64,000 bases of DNA from Daphnia pulex (lineage: Eukaryota > Arthropoda > Branchiopoda > Diplostraca > Daphniidae): NCBI RefSeq assembly GCF_021134715.1, contig NC_060025.1, forward strand, positions 7,440,001-7,504,000, written 5' to 3'. Shown piece after piece: positions 11,701 to 25,500 of this stretch. Each line of letters starts with the position of its first letter. The stretch's first letter is position 1. The notes under the pieces were generated by a model. It did not search any database and was not told the DNA's origin. It was given only the letters and a program-made list of their open reading frames with translations. Made by a program: the position numbers and the translations under genes.

Positions 11701-11788
11701 TTATATACCTGCCCAGTTCTGGTGAGCTATCCAAATGAATTGCAGGTTTACTGCCGCTTGACGATTTCCGGTTATTGGGTTGCGTCAT
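8777..11788 (-). CDS. SET and MYND domain protein, SmydA-like
   Basis: Arthropod-type SMYD protein, a presumed lysine methyltransferase or transcriptional regulator. Exons from the 5' end: 11709-11788, 11034-11548, 10836-10901, 10111-10239, 9957-10029, 9634-9862, 9106-9373, 8777-9033; 538 aa, every phase consistent. Domains: a split SET start (LGRYFVASRAFKPGD, 25-39), a full MYND zinc finger at 59-94 (C59, C62, C72, C75, C80, C84, H90, C94), SET core LMAHSCVVNA at about 234-243, GEGIFVSYTDP at about 264-274, post-SET cysteines CRCRRC at 293-298 followed by a second Cys pair, then a helical C-terminal tail. The usual NHxC motif of active SET enzymes reads AHSC, so methyltransferase activity is doubtful; SmydA members often deviate here. 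The 66-bp exon 3 restores the family-typical NSFEIR. Start at 11788; an in-frame ATG at 11878 is an alternative. Confidence 0.88.
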
Positions 11789-14700
11789 TCCCCTTTTGAT
11801 ATCGAATAATATTATCCGAATAAAATAGTTGCGGTTTTTCTCTCGGCAAACTCGCGACTGTTCCTCACCAGATCTCAATGGCGTACTGGCGTCGTCAAAC
11901 TGTTTTAGACTCGACCAGACGCGACACGCGGAACGCGCAGGAGAAGCGAAGGAGTTAATTTTAGACGATAATAAACATAAGATAGTCCGACATAGTCACA
12001 TAGGCCTATATTTGGGTCTGGAACGCACAGCACAGCACAGAACAGACGAGAGTTGCTCCCCCCTTGGAGCAAGACAAGAACTTAACGAAAGCGATTTATT
12101 CCTGACACGGATTCCCACATTCTTTTATCTAGTTTAGTCTTATTCTGGTTTAAATACAATTGGCTTGGCATCTGTATTAGTTTAAAAAAGAACGTCCATT
12201 TAGACTGTGTTGTGGTCGGTTTCTGCTGGTGTTTTCCGTTGATATAAAAGTAAATGTCGAGACCTTTATTTCAAAAGTATTGAAGCGCAAGTGTAAAGAG
12301 AGAAAAGGGCGTCCATCTCAAGAACATGAAAGCCTTTCCGCACCGTTTCACGCATGTGTTTTTCGCGCGGTGAGATCCCATTTGGTTTTGCTTTTTCGTC
12401 CCGTTAACCCCCCTCGCTCGGCGTGAAAGCACAATTTGAGCCGCAGTAAGATTGAAGCAAACAAGCCGGAAACCCATATGCGAGAAATCGCCTTTATATT
12501 CTTACATGAAAGGATTTCGTGCTGTCGTGAAAAATAAAAAACGGAAACCAGGTTAAGAAAAGATATGGGTAGTGTATGGTGGTTGCAATTGGGACAGGCG
12601 TTATTTTGGCACCATACGTCGCTATGTGTACAGCAACAACAACTAGAGCAATTTGCGTTGCCCCACAATGGGCGCGGGATATTTGAAAACAGAAAACCTC
12701 TAGAGTCTTTTTCCCGGCGTGCGCGTCATCAACGACCTAATCCTATATGTAGGGGAAAAACCAAAATGATTTCGGAGATCCTGTGAGCACGAGATTTCTA
12801 TAACGCCATAATAACCTTAAAAATAGGAAAGTAGCTATAGCTACTCAATAACGTCCTTAATTGTGAATTAATATGCGGCGGCCCGCCATCAGTCGATTCT
12901 TTTGCGCAAGAAGAGTTAATTGCGTTTGCCGTGATCCAAAATCGGACAACACAATTCTGGTTTCCTAATATATATATTCCACATGTCTAGTTATGTTTAT
13001 TCGGTTTCTCTTGCGAGCCATTCTTTTCCCTACACACATCACCATCATCGTCTCCCAACGGTAGATTATTTCTCTTTCTCTCTCGTCTATATCATCACAC
13101 GGCGAGCAGCAGCAGCGGGAGTGAAGTCTTGATTATAACAACCGGTTCTCCCGACCTTGAGTCCGTGACCCACAAATGTCTCACAATGTCTAGCGTGTAT
13201 AATATGAGAAGAATAACCAGGATTCGAATAAACGCTGCTGCCGAGTCGGCAAATCAATCATTCTTGATTCTCCTGTCATCTCCACGAATTCTACTACATG
13301 TTTCAGAGATGGCTCAGCTGGACGTCGGAATTGGTGAAAGGACCGAAAACACATGCGAGTCTGAAAGCGCTTATCATCATCCGTTTGAAATTACCACTTG
13401 TTTTCGAATCAACAATTATATGCGCGCGGCTAACGTTCAAATTTCCATTTCTCTCGTCACTTTTGCAATGCGAAATTCTCATTTTCTTTTGCTTTCTAAA
13501 CAAGGCAAGTTTGTTTTAAATAGCCACTTAGTTTAGAAAAGAATCCCTGAAGTTTAGATATATCCCAAATATCTGATAATGATGAGAGAAATTCCACGAG
13601 TCGTGTAGGTAGACGATAAGAGGTTTTTTTTTCCTGATGAAGTTGTGACACGTACTCAGTCACGTACGCATAGTTGGACGAACTAGATGCTAGAAACTAG
13701 ATTCAATTTCTGCCGACCGTGCAGCAATTTAGTCCAGCACTGACCTAGAATAAACCAAACACGATAGGTAGGTACTACATTTGTGGAGCAAAAAGCCCAT
13801 GGGAAAACTTGTATGTAACCGAAAAGATTTGTGATTGATGCCCCATATGAACGGACACAAACACAACAAGAGAAATGTATTAATTTACTTATCCTGATAA
13901 ATACAACCTACTTCATTTCATTATCATACAAATGGTTATTCGTTATTGCAATTACACAATAGGAAGGACTAGAGTAGTATCGTAATTTCTTGCATGGATC
14001 GACGCAGTCTGGGTATTTCTTTTTTCTGGGCTCATTTCCTTATTTGTTAACCAGATGACGGGCAATATACATACGGCCTGGTAACAGTCAAAACAACATA
14101 GATATAAGAATATTACCGCACTACACTCGATCTTTCAAAATGTTGAAGTTCGTTTTTATTTTTCCCTCCTCTGGCAATTTTATTTTCAAAAAAACAATTT
14201 AGATTTTCTTTTCTTTTTATGGAAAAAGAAAGCAGAGTCAAAACTGGATGTCTCTAGACTATACAATATATACACACACGTAAGGACGCGCGTATATATC
14301 TACACACACGTTCTGGTATGTTGAACGCTTTGATTCGTTCCCCGCGGCACAATACACGCTATATAAGCTGAGATGCGCAAGTGGGTCAACTCGTTTGCAT
14401 TCCCCCCTCCATTCATTTAGATTATAAACTCTTCCTGGGGTTCCTGGGCCGCTATCCAGCACAATAATAACAGAGTGGAGGCCATCAGCAGCGTCTATAT
14501 AGGCCTATGTGCGTGCGTTGCGTGGATAATACAGTTTCGCTTTGCCCGTGTGAAAGTATACGGAGATAATACGCTATTATATATAGGAGCTCTGGCTCTA
14601 AAGGAGTTCGAGGTCCAGTGGCCATACGTTATTAGCGTTGAGGTAACCACCGCGTATTATTATTTGGATGTATGTACCGTACGCTGGAGAGTTTGCTTGG

Positions 14701-16251
14701 CCATGCCAAAGTCCATAGAAACCAGGTTGTGGTTGCAAGTGTACGTTGCGGCTGTTTGGCTGCTGCTGCTGGATAACCGTAAGGATCTAGTATATGCTCT
14801 CGCTAATTTATGTCAGGCGGATGAGACCTTTTTCTTTTTTCTTTGGAAGGGTTCCACAGACAACATTGTGGTAATATGTGATCTATATGTTTATTCACAG
14901 ACAGTTGATGAGAATTGAAAAAAATTATTTTGCCAACTGTCGTCATCTGGGCATCACTGAGCATCTAGAATTTTTTAGACAAAAGTTATAGTAACTGAAG
15001 CTTGGCGTTTTGTAACGACAGCAGTTTATTTCCTCAATCAAAAAGCTGAAATTTCGCTGGTTTTTCCCCTAATAGAAATCCACTCGTAGAATGTTACGTA
15101 TAACATCGTCCATGTCCGTGTTGCAAGATAGAACACACGCAGTATACTCTAGCGTTGTAATAATAACATCATTAAACGATCCTGATTTTTGAAAACTAAA
15201 CTAATTATTATCGCATAACGAAACTAAAGGCAATAATGATATTTCCGACCTCGGTTCTTATTTTCCTTGTAATGTACGATGTCGTCTTTGGTCGTCTTTA
15301 AAAAAATGAGGATTTCACCGCAAACGAAACAAAATCGATAAAAGTATTATTAATGACCTGGATTCCTGGGTACGAATCCAGTGTGCTGGAAAATACCGAG
15401 AAGCACTGGCCCTTAAAAAACAAAACAATGGCTTGCCAGCAGATTTGAAAAGCGACAACCAAAGTTTACTCTAAACTAATTTTGATTGGTGATATTGTAT
15501 AAGAATAAAATACCTCGTTATGAAAAAAAAAAAGAAGTCAAAGTTACAATAATAAGCCGGAAACAAATCAAGGTTAGAAAACAATGGCCTTTTGTGATGA
15601 AAAGTTCAAAAAGTTCTTTTTTTTTTAAATTTGGTTATAAAATTTTAAAAGCTGGCGTAATAAAGAATGCTGGCCACAGTTATGCTAGAGGCTCTATTTT
15701 ATACTATATACAAAGCGATAAGTGTAGTCTAAGTAGCTTTCTGTAGAAAAATGATGATAGAACAGAAAATGTATTGAGCACAGTCGTTTCAAAAACACAG
15801 GGCACATCGAAAATCTCTTATAATATTATTTCAGCCTTTTATAAATTTTTGATGCCGAAATGTCTCTCATTTGAAAATTATTTGAAACGAGTGAATATTA
15901 ATTAAGGTCGCACCTTATGAGACTATCTACAATTCTACATGCTAGTCATTGAAGAGGCACTACGAAATGAAAAAAAAAAACGTTATTGATTTTTTCTTTT
16001 GTAAAAGGGAGGGCATAAAAAGTAGGTTATATAACATATTAGGTCAACTATAGATAATGCGCCGATACGCAATTTATATATAGGTGAGACGATTAAAAAA
16101 AAACACATTTTGACGAGATATATAGCAAGTGCACTGCACACCTCTAAAATTTAAAAAATTCAAAATAAAAACCCCTTCGAAATATCCATATACCAGCATA
16201 AGGATTTTTCACACAATTTTTTCCGTGCCAATTATTTTGTTTTGTTTTTTT
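11789..16251. other. intergenic, no gene recognised
   Basis: Region 5' of the SmydA-like gene and 3' of sulfotransferase copy 2. ORFs at 13129-13536 (+) and 14475-14918 (+, 147 codons) have no recognisable domain, no convincing splice context and unusual composition. Several CA/TA-rich short tracts (for example near 14268-14310) are present. Confidence 0.5.
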
Positions 16252-17949
16252 TTAATCTTGTTGCTCCAGCTCCGTGATGAACCTCAGATCGGTGCCTTCC
16301 AAATTCTTCCGCATCCACTCGTCGATCCGCTCGTTCAATTCCGGAGAGAAATGATTTTTCCAGTCGCCGGTTTTACCTGAGATTTGATATTACGATATTA
16401 CGTTATATAGTATTTCCGTCTAGGAATGAACCGGTGAATTTGTTTCGTTTTACCTTTGCGGATGAAATGGCCCGAGTTATTCATCAATCCAATCTCTTTG
16501 CCGATTTCACAGTTGACCGTTTCGTTTTTGGCGAAATTGTCGAAGCGCAGATGCTCCGTCAGCTTTGTTAATTGATCGTCGCTCAGCTTCTTTCCGAGAA
16601 ACTGACTGATCTTGACAATTTCTCCTCGGAGATCCTAACCGAAGATAACATTTCCACATTAACGGCTAACGCAAAATGATTTTTAAAATTTTTTTAATTT
16701 ACCCGCTTGAGATCCTCGTAAAAGACAAAGTGCAAGTTGGGATGGTGCCGTTTGTTCCAGGCGTCCAGCAAGTGAGGAAAGAACGGAGCACTGTAAACTA
16801 TCCTTTCCGAAATAGAGCCGAAGTCGAAAATCATTTCCGAATTAGATTTGTTTTGATTCCTCATTTTTAACTCTGGTAGCGTCACACAATCGTACCTCTA
16901 TCCGTCATGAAATAGTCGGCGAAAGCTTCCAGGTTGCCGGTGTAGTGATGGAATTCCAGCAGCCGGTGGTAGTGGTAATAAGAGACGATGACATCTTTGG
17001 GGTTGCGGGCCACGTAAACGACCTTCAAATACAACCAACTGTTGTATAAGCTTCATTGCGATTAAGTTATTGTGATGTCGGAGTTGAATACCTTGCTGGT
17101 GTTGAGGACTTGTGGGTTCAACAGATAGAGTGGCAAGTGACTTTTGATGATCCTCGGGCCGGCCATTTGATCGATTTGTTCCAGATCGCGAAGGCAGTCG
17201 CCCAATACTAAGCTGATGGCTTTCCTGATGAAAGGGCGGAGCCAGTCCATCAAGTTCCAGTAGCAGAGCAGCTCCATGATCTTGTCGACCAGCGGAGAGT
17301 TGGCCTTTCTGCGTGATTTCAATTCAAATTTCAAATGTTTTTCCCGCGCTCTTGTTTAGTCACCACCAATGAGAATAATTCTCACCTGCAAATGGCTTCC
17401 TTTTCAAATTTCTCCGCCAGTTTGGTTGGCAACATGTAGTTCATCCTTATTACAGGAAATAGGAAAAGGGTTTTGATTAATTGAATTGGTGTAATAATAA
17501 AAACAAATGAGCTGACTATGACTCACTCAAGAAATGGCGAGCGAATGCTCAGCTGCTCCTTCTTGCCTTTCTCAAAGTCGCAATCGTTGACGACCATCCA
17601 CACTAATTCCTGCACCCACGTAGTCCCTATTATAGAACGGCCAATATTTGAATTTCTCTCGGCCATCAAATAATCAAATCAAATCAAATCCGGCTGCTGC
17701 TGGGGTTGTTATATCCTTACCGCACTTTGGGAAAGTCGAAATGTAGACGTCATCCGGCCTGGGACTGAGATTGTAAACATCTTCGGCATTTTTGGCGAAC
17801 TCGGGAGTGGTGACGTACCGGTGGGGGAAAGATTTGACGAGTCCGTCAAGGTAAGGCGGGAAATCCTTGCGAAATTGGCCGCCCAACGTCTCGGGCATCA
17901 GCTCGAATTTCTCCTTGAGAGGCAGACGTTGGTTATCAGCACCCGACAT
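16252..17949 (-). CDS. cytosolic sulfotransferase, copy 2 (full-length)
   Basis: PAPS-dependent sulfotransferase of the cytosolic SULT family; substrate unknown. Exons from the 5' end: 17721-17949, 17527-17626, 17386-17445, 17092-17308, 16896-17022, 16703-16797, 16454-16634, 16252-16376; 377 aa with all phases consistent. Motifs: PKCGTTW at 74-80, KSHLPL with catalytic His187, RNPKDVIVS with Arg208 and Ser216, and RKGKTGDWKN at 335-344. No signal peptide or membrane segment follows MSGADNQ, which fits a cytosolic enzyme. Exon structure is the same as copy 1 apart from the intact 217-bp exon 4. Homology with copy 1 covers the coding exons, some introns, about 200 bp upstream and a short part of the 3' UTR, in inverted tail-to-tail orientation about 11.6 kb apart. 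This is the better candidate for the active enzyme. Confidence 0.92.
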
Positions 17950-18120
17950 GTTGGCCGATCGATGAGGTACTGAAGTCCAAACGACGAAAACAATAGAATT
18001 ATATCTCTTCTTCTCTTTCTCCCGAATCTGCCCGCTAGCCATTCTTCCGTTTCTGTGTGTGTATCTGTACACACTCATGTAGGCCAGACGCATAAAAGAA
18101 GAAGAAACCAACAGCAGCAG

Positions 18121-18140
18121 TCGACCAATCACCACAAGCC
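18121..18140 (-). promoter_or_regulatory. conserved upstream block of sulfotransferase copy 2
   Basis: Exact reverse complement of 2806-2825, about 170 bp upstream of the copy 2 ATG and containing an inverted CCAAT on the gene's own strand. See the copy 1 entry. Confidence 0.35.
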
Positions 18141-21100
18141 AGGAAGAAGCCCTCCTCTTTATACTGTATACACACAGGAGAGAATAAGTTCTTTTGGCTT
18201 CGGGTTGTTGTAACGTTCCACTTCCCGATTCACATGGCCAGTCCTTTTGGCTGGGCTCCTCCACACAGCCCAACTGGGTCAGGTCAGGTGTTAAAAAGAT
18301 ACGGCGAGGGAGAACCGTCACACATCTCCCACCGTCATTGAATGTAACCACGGCGGCTGCTGCTCCTGCTGGCCGATAGAATGATAATCCAAAATTTTAT
18401 CTCATCTTGATTCATCAACCTCTCTCAGCTTTATATCTTTTCACCCCTATTACGGACACCAAATCGCCCCGAGGTCTCATATCATATCACGGCCATTTTT
18501 CAAATAATACCAGGTCACGCTCAAACCCTCTTATTGTCCAGCGTGTGCAAAAAGCGTGAGATTCTATGTATCGATAGACCCAGTTAGAATTCGTCGATTC
18601 TTTCTTTTCTTTTTCTTGGTATTATTATTGTTCGGACAACGGGCAGCGGTGGCGAGGGTCCGGGTTGACCACAACAATTGGCAAAAACGAGTCGAAAAAA
18701 TGCGCATCGCAAGAAGGCCCTATACAGCGCTAGATATAACATTCGACTTGTTTTGTCTTCTTTCCTATATAAACACACACACATGTAAAAGGGCTTTCTA
18801 CGCATGGGCCAGGCTATCTTCTTTGTCCTAAAGAGCTCTTTTTTCTTTCTTTTTTTTCCCGGCCGTCAAGTTGTTCCTCCAACTCTTGGCTGGGATGACC
18901 CACAAAAGGAAAAAAAGAAAGAAAAATGCTGATAGGTAAAACTACACACCACCCATCGGGTTCAAGGAATGTGTCTAGTATGCATCTATAGACTATACGT
19001 TTTACCCTGTATGTCCTTAAGAGTTTTGGGACCTTGTGAAAGTTTTTTTTTTTGCTTTCCAACAACCGAGTTCCAGTCACTATATAGCTGTAAATAATTG
19101 CGCAATAATGTTATAGCTCTTGTCTCGCTTGTATATGGAAATGAAGGGATATGGCTCTCTCTCCCCGCTCGGTCCTCCATCAGAATTTTACAAGGAAGTG
19201 AAGGCGATTTTTTATAATGTCAAAAAGAGGCCGCAGCTTTGAAAACGTTCGTGTTAGGGCGTCGTTATAATAAGTTTTGAGTTTTGGCCGTGATTTCACA
19301 CGCCTGTTCTCTCTACAAAAGAAAAAAAGGGCCAATAAATTTAATTGCATCTGTATAGGGCGAAAAAGGCTGAATATCTTGGAAGAAAGTTGGAATTCGA
19401 TGATGGTATAAGCTTCAAAGGTATCATTATGTGGCGGAGCTTGCCAAATAGCTCGACTATATTAACGTTACTATATCTCAGCAAATCACTTATTTGTTGG
19501 AGAAACGCTGGCGGTACCAGGCCCTTATAGAAACGTTGCAAACTTTTAGCGAAAGTATGTCAAACGGAGAGTTTTATCTGTTGCGAGATGTGCGTGTGTA
19601 CGCCTCTTGGAGCACGTGTGCTGGATGCGCCCAGCCAACAAACAAACAACAATCGAAAGTGCCAAGGATATTGGAATCTGAAATTTTAAACCCCTTTTGC
19701 AAACAGCTCATTTCTTTTTCCGCCTTACAAACCCGTTTTCAAATAACATTTTCAAACATTTCGAATTAAATGGATGCTGCTGCTCTGGCTGCCATTGAGT
19801 GGATTATATAGGGGGAAAGAGTGGGAATAATAAACAACATTCTTGTCTGCAGGACGGCGACTCTGATTTCGTTCTATATAATACTATAAAGGGCGTCGTT
19901 ATAAATCATTTGAGACACTGTGGGGAGCAGAGAGGCGACAAACTTATATAAGCCCGGCCATCAGCAGCAGCAGCAGTTCCAATAGCTGGTTGAATGAAAA
20001 TTGGGCAAACGAGCGATCGTTGACACACTTTCCATTTCTTGTCAGACGGGTCATCTGATGTTGATTCGGCAGACGACGACTCGGTCGAAAGGGAACACAA
20101 ATCGGGGGCAATTCAAACGAGATTTTTGTCGGGAAGAAAACGGAGCCACACAACAGCAGCAGCAGCAGCAACGGCGGTGGAGTTGTGATTACGTCATTTC
20201 AATTTTCTATTTAGGTCGATTATATTTTTTTGAGGGGGGATTTGATTCCGTTCGGTGTAGAGATGAGAGAGTTGTTTTCATTGAATGGCAAAACTGGTAC
20301 AGAACATATAGCGGAAGACTTTGTGTGTGTTCGTTTCGCTTGCGGAATAATAACATATCACATCTATTAGTTATATTTACGTCTGGCATGACCTTTACAC
20401 GAAACCTGGCGCTCAAATTTCGCGTCCACACGCCAACATGATTAGAGGATGAAGCAATACAATATTTGGCTATACAGATATCCCCCCGTGCAATTTTTAG
20501 CGGGCGTTTCCTAATTGATACAGCTAATAATCAAAAAAATGTAACTGTTGTCGTGTGTTGACGTTTGAGTGAAAGATAAATGTCACGAATGATCTCATTT
20601 TTATAGCGCTATGCTTGAGATGACATCTCGGGAGATGTATATAAGAATGTAGCTATGCAAGTTATGTGTCAAACGGAATAAGAAAAATGGAATTCCGTAC
20701 GTCCAGTCCAGCTCTATTTTTATTTTTATTTAAGCCTCAAATTGGATCTTGTTTATAAATCGAAAAGAAAAAGCCCAAATTGTATTACGACGCTTCTTAT
20801 TTGAACGTGTTTTATAGAGTCCCCGTTTTTATATGAACTTGCGCAACTTATATATCTATGTTACATCACGCGCTAGAGTCTATACAGTATACCTGCCTGA
20901 TACAATAGGGAGAATCTATGCCTATAGGCCACTAGTGTGTATACAATAGCAGCGCAAACGGCGCGTGACTGCCTTTATAACTTTTCGTGTCCATTCACGA
21001 AAAATAATAAAAAAAATTGTTTTCAGCACGGAAATAATACGTTACCGTATTTCCACGAAACGGCAGCGGGCAGCCCCACGGGGCTTTTGCCCGACTGTGA

Positions 21101-22562
21101 CGTAATAAGGCGATAGACTCTTCCACGCTCGCCGTTAATTTAAAATGTTTTTCTTTTCTTTTTTCCAGGCCATATAATTTTGACTCTAGTCTAAGAATTC
21201 CAGCTCCCTATATACTTGATTCCTTATATGTATTTTGAAATGATAAATCAAATTTTTATTATTTTATTTTTTCGTGACTCTGTTGTGTTCCACATCTTTA
21301 ACCGCACAGTACAACAAACTGGAACAGCCTGTGAAATTTCGTCGATCTGATAGATTTACATTTTGTCTTATTTTTTTCATTTGTGATTTTCTCTTCTGTA
21401 CGGGTTTTCACAATTTAATTATCCTAAATTTGAGCGTCGATTATAAATCAAAATTTTCCCTTTTTCTTTTAATTTATGCGCGCGTATAAAATTGTGTTCA
21501 CCTGTCCAAATATTCACTGTTGGCTGTGGGCGGCTGCAATTGGATTAACAAATGTGCGCGAAATATTAGGTTGTATACTCGCTCATTTCATAGTTGCACC
21601 GGGAATACCCCCCCTCAGAAGGATATTACACTAGATGGAAATAGAGCTCACAGTCTGTACATGTATAATGCACCGCATTTTCTGCCGAGCGTGACCACCA
21701 TATCAGCTAGGGGAAAATCTAATCAGACTTTGCGGGTCTATAATAATGACGTAGATGGGCCAGCCAACACCAAAGCGTCGGATCGACGCCTAACACAATT
21801 TCCGATCTCGTCTAAAAGCCGCAAGTGACAAGGGCCATATAGGAAATGAGATCATTCGTCCGTGTGCTGTGTGGGTGTGATGATGATGATATGAAAATGA
21901 ATCAAAAACGGTTTGTTTTTTAATATGATATCGTTTCCAAAAGAAATTTGTATTGTTCATTGCTGTCTGGGGGGTCTTGGAGTTGTCATGGAAATACAAT
22001 TGGAATTATTTACCAATTATGATGCAAATAAAAACAAAATGGTAATATATCATCGATTAAAAAAACCTTGTATAAAAAACAAGAAAAAAGAACACATCAG
22101 TCTTGTATATATTGTGCAAAATAATGCACATCAGACATGATAATAAGATCATATTATAATATCTCGTCGTCGAAATATCATCTATATTAATTCTTTTCTT
22201 TCGGAGCGCGTTCAATATATGTGATTGGACTCGTTGAGGCAATTACATTTCACGGAATAGTAATAACACACACGCACAGAACGTATGTCATATAGAAAGT
22301 GGTCGCTTGTTTTTTTTCTCTGGTACCTGCTGGAACGCAGCGCAGAAGAATAAATCATTTTTTAAAAATTTTAAAATAAAAAAGGGAAAATGTCGTCTTT
22401 TTCTCCAGGAGCACAGCTGTTTGTGTTTGTATGTATGAGATGTAAGCTGATATATTAAAATAAAAAAATGCCGACTGGTTGAATATATTATATCTATTTA
22501 GCGATCCACCGGTGATATGGATGAGGTGTGCTGGCCGGCTCAAAAATCAAATGGAGGTTGGA
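18141..22562. other. intergenic, no gene recognised
   Basis: Lies between sulfotransferase copy 2 and the GPCR 3' end. Contains a CAG/GCA run near 20153-20170 and many short TATA tracts. No ORF longer than 146 codons, and none with recognisable domains. Confidence 0.5.
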
Positions 22563-25500
22563 TTACAAGCAAGTCTGCTGGGCCGCCGCAGTTGGCCGGG
22601 TGGAGATGCGCAGCGTCTGGAACAGAGTGGCTCGGAAATCGCGTGAGAACATGCAGTAGATGTAGAAGGTGAACGAGTAATTGGTCACCTCCAGAATGTT
22701 GGCCACCGCCCGGAAAACCTATAATCAAATCGGCCCCGTGAATATCAAATCAAAAGAAATTCGATTTCAGATTTGATTAGATGGAAATGAAATTTTTGAT
22801 TTTAGATTTTTATGGAAATTGAAATGGCTGACCTGGAAGTAATAGGATTGGAGAACGGCTTCGTGGATCATGAGACTGAGCACCAACTGCGGCGTGATGC
22901 AGACGGAAAAGAGGATGGACGTCGATCCCAGCAGGAACATGAGCCGCTTCTCCTCCCAGTAGCGCCTGGAATCGTCCGCCGGCTGCTGGCCGTTGGGCAT
23001 CCTCGTCTGCTGTTGCTGGCCTCCTCCTAGTCTGATCAAATCAATTTTTCCATTTTCAATGATTTTTCTTATACACGTCCATCAAGCCGCGCTTATCAAG
23101 TTTAAATGTAAATTTACCTCTATAACGAATAGACTCATATATAATCATATCACATATATATAATCACATCATAGATAACTTTTTTCCGACGTCTAAATTT
23201 ACACAAGTCTAATATTGAGACGGCGCTTGATGTCAAAGTTTTGTACGACTTGTCGGGAAACTAATTGGCATTGATACGCGGTATTATACGCCTTAACTGC
23301 CAACTATAATAGGGCGGGCGGTTGAATCGTTGGGACGGACCAGAAAAATGGGAATTTATTCCACTCGACTTCTTTTCTCTCATTAGATTCCAGTTTATCA
23401 AATCCGGTTGAAAAGTTTCTCGTCCAACCTGGGCACCAATTCCGGTTTTATTTTCAATTTTTTTTTGCTCCATCATCGTGAATGGGGTACATAGGTATTA
23501 GATATTCACGAATAAGAAATGCTAGATAGCTTTCTATATTAGATGGCTGGGAAAAAAAAAAAAAAAAAAAAATTTATATTTCTGGGTTGAATAACCATGT
23601 GTGGTCGCCCCATTCAAACCTGCGCAACTAAAAAATAAAAACTCGAAATTAATGTTTGGTGAATCGGAGCCAAAAAAAGATGACGAGGTCAACGACGTTG
23701 TGTGAGTAGAGAGAAAACAAAACGTGCTGGCAATTATCCACGTCGTGTAATATAACAGCAGTTAGTTTCTTGGCGTCAAAAAGATATCTCTTTCCGGCTT
23801 ATATATGCCATTTTCTTTTGTTATTCCGCTCTGAATCGAAATAACACATCGTGTCTATATAACGGCGTTCAATACCTATATGACGACATCAGTTGTATAC
23901 AACAGCACTATAGATCATTGTTACAAGTAGTAGGCTATCATCGTAGAGTATATAAGAAAAAAGGAAAAACCAGATTTTCTCAAATATTTCGCGTAGTATT
24001 ATAGATATTAGACTTTCTCTGAGCGCCAAAAACCGAATCATAAATCACAAGGAGAGTTGGCCAAAAGTCGGAGAAAATTTTTTTTCTCGGATGGTTCTTC
24101 TATATGGACGCGCTGGGATTTCCTGTGTGTTATATTCTTTATTCTTCTTCTTCCATTATTTTTTTTGAGATATCTCCAGACACAGAGGGAGTGGTGTCAT
24201 GTCATGTATATGGGATGTCTGTATTTGCATACGAGCTTATATTGTACACATGTTTCGCTATGCAAATATTCGTCATGGGCGGGGATGAACTTTACTGGTG
24301 CTGTCTGGATGAGTCTATACCACGTCTGGTGTGTGTAGATCTAGTATGTTCGAGTGTGGGCTGTGGGTGTACAGAAGCCCTCGAGAAACCAGTTTTGGCG
24401 GAGCGAATAAAATATAGAATATATAGAAAATAGAAAAAAATTATAGTGCGGAAATCTCAAATGTGTGCATAAGGGACTGAAACCCAGACAGCACGTAACG
24501 GGAGGGTTGCGTCAACCGAAAGTCAACCCGAGGTAATCGGGACGTCGAAAGGGAAAAGTATCACAGGATTAACTGGAATACAACCCGCCCAAATGGTTAG
24601 GTTAGGTTATAACACCACACTCGATATATCTACTACGTATTACGCCAGCAACTGTTTGACGTTTGCCACTTGTTATATACTGTCAGTTAACACGACCATT
24701 TCGAAATCGCATTTCCTATCCCACCAAATTTCAATCGAGAACCCCCCACTAAAACAGAAGGAGATGTCTCCCCCGTAAAAGTTCCGGGCTTCAGTGCCCT
24801 CAGTCACGAACCAATTAGCATATGCAAATCCTTGACGATTTCTTTCACAAAGCCGCAGGGAAATGTCGACTGTTTTTTGGGGGCGACTTTCTCCAAAAAA
24901 CCAAAACCCAAAAAAAACAACTCGTATAAGGCCAGCACACACACTCGTCTAACTCATTATTATACATATAAACTATGCGGAACAGACTATACACAAAGTC
25001 TGTTTTGGTGTGTGCATAGACATCGGCTGCCACGCACATCAGATACTGATAAATCAATTCACGTTATTTGATTGGAAAGTTGATTTGCGATCAGATTAGA
25101 GAAGAGATGATGGAGAGACTCACTCGTTTCCGTTGCAGGCGGAGCCGTTGTTGGAGACGAAACTGACGGCCCCGTCGCGGGTGACGGACGCGATGACCAT
25201 GGTGGTGGGCGACGAGCCGCTCGTCTGCTGCTGGTCCCGCTCCCGCTGCTGGCCCAAGCTGCTGCTGCCGTTGGCGCTCTGGACCGACGACGGCGGCGGG
25301 AGGAGCTGCGAGGCCGTCGGCGCCTTGGTCAACATCCTCCTCCGCCTGGCGCACGTCCGCCTGTACACGACGATGATGCAACAGTTCAGGTGGACGATGA
25401 TCAGTGTCGGCGCCATCTTTTAATTTTTTTAAAAATAAAAATAAATAAAACGGGAATGGATGAGATCAATAATTCATTTTGGTAAAAGGTATGATACACT

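Noticed and set aside
14475..14918. 147-codon plus-strand ORF
   Set aside because: No domain, no splice context and unusual composition in a region of short simple repeats; most likely chance.
23552..23572. Poly(A) run as the tail of a processed pseudogene or SINE
   Set aside because: No gene-like or SINE-like sequence upstream and no target-site duplication found by eye.
24592..24610. GGTTAGGTTAGGTTAT, like the arthropod telomere repeat TTAGG
   Set aside because: Only about two and a half units in a GPCR intron, which is expected by chance.
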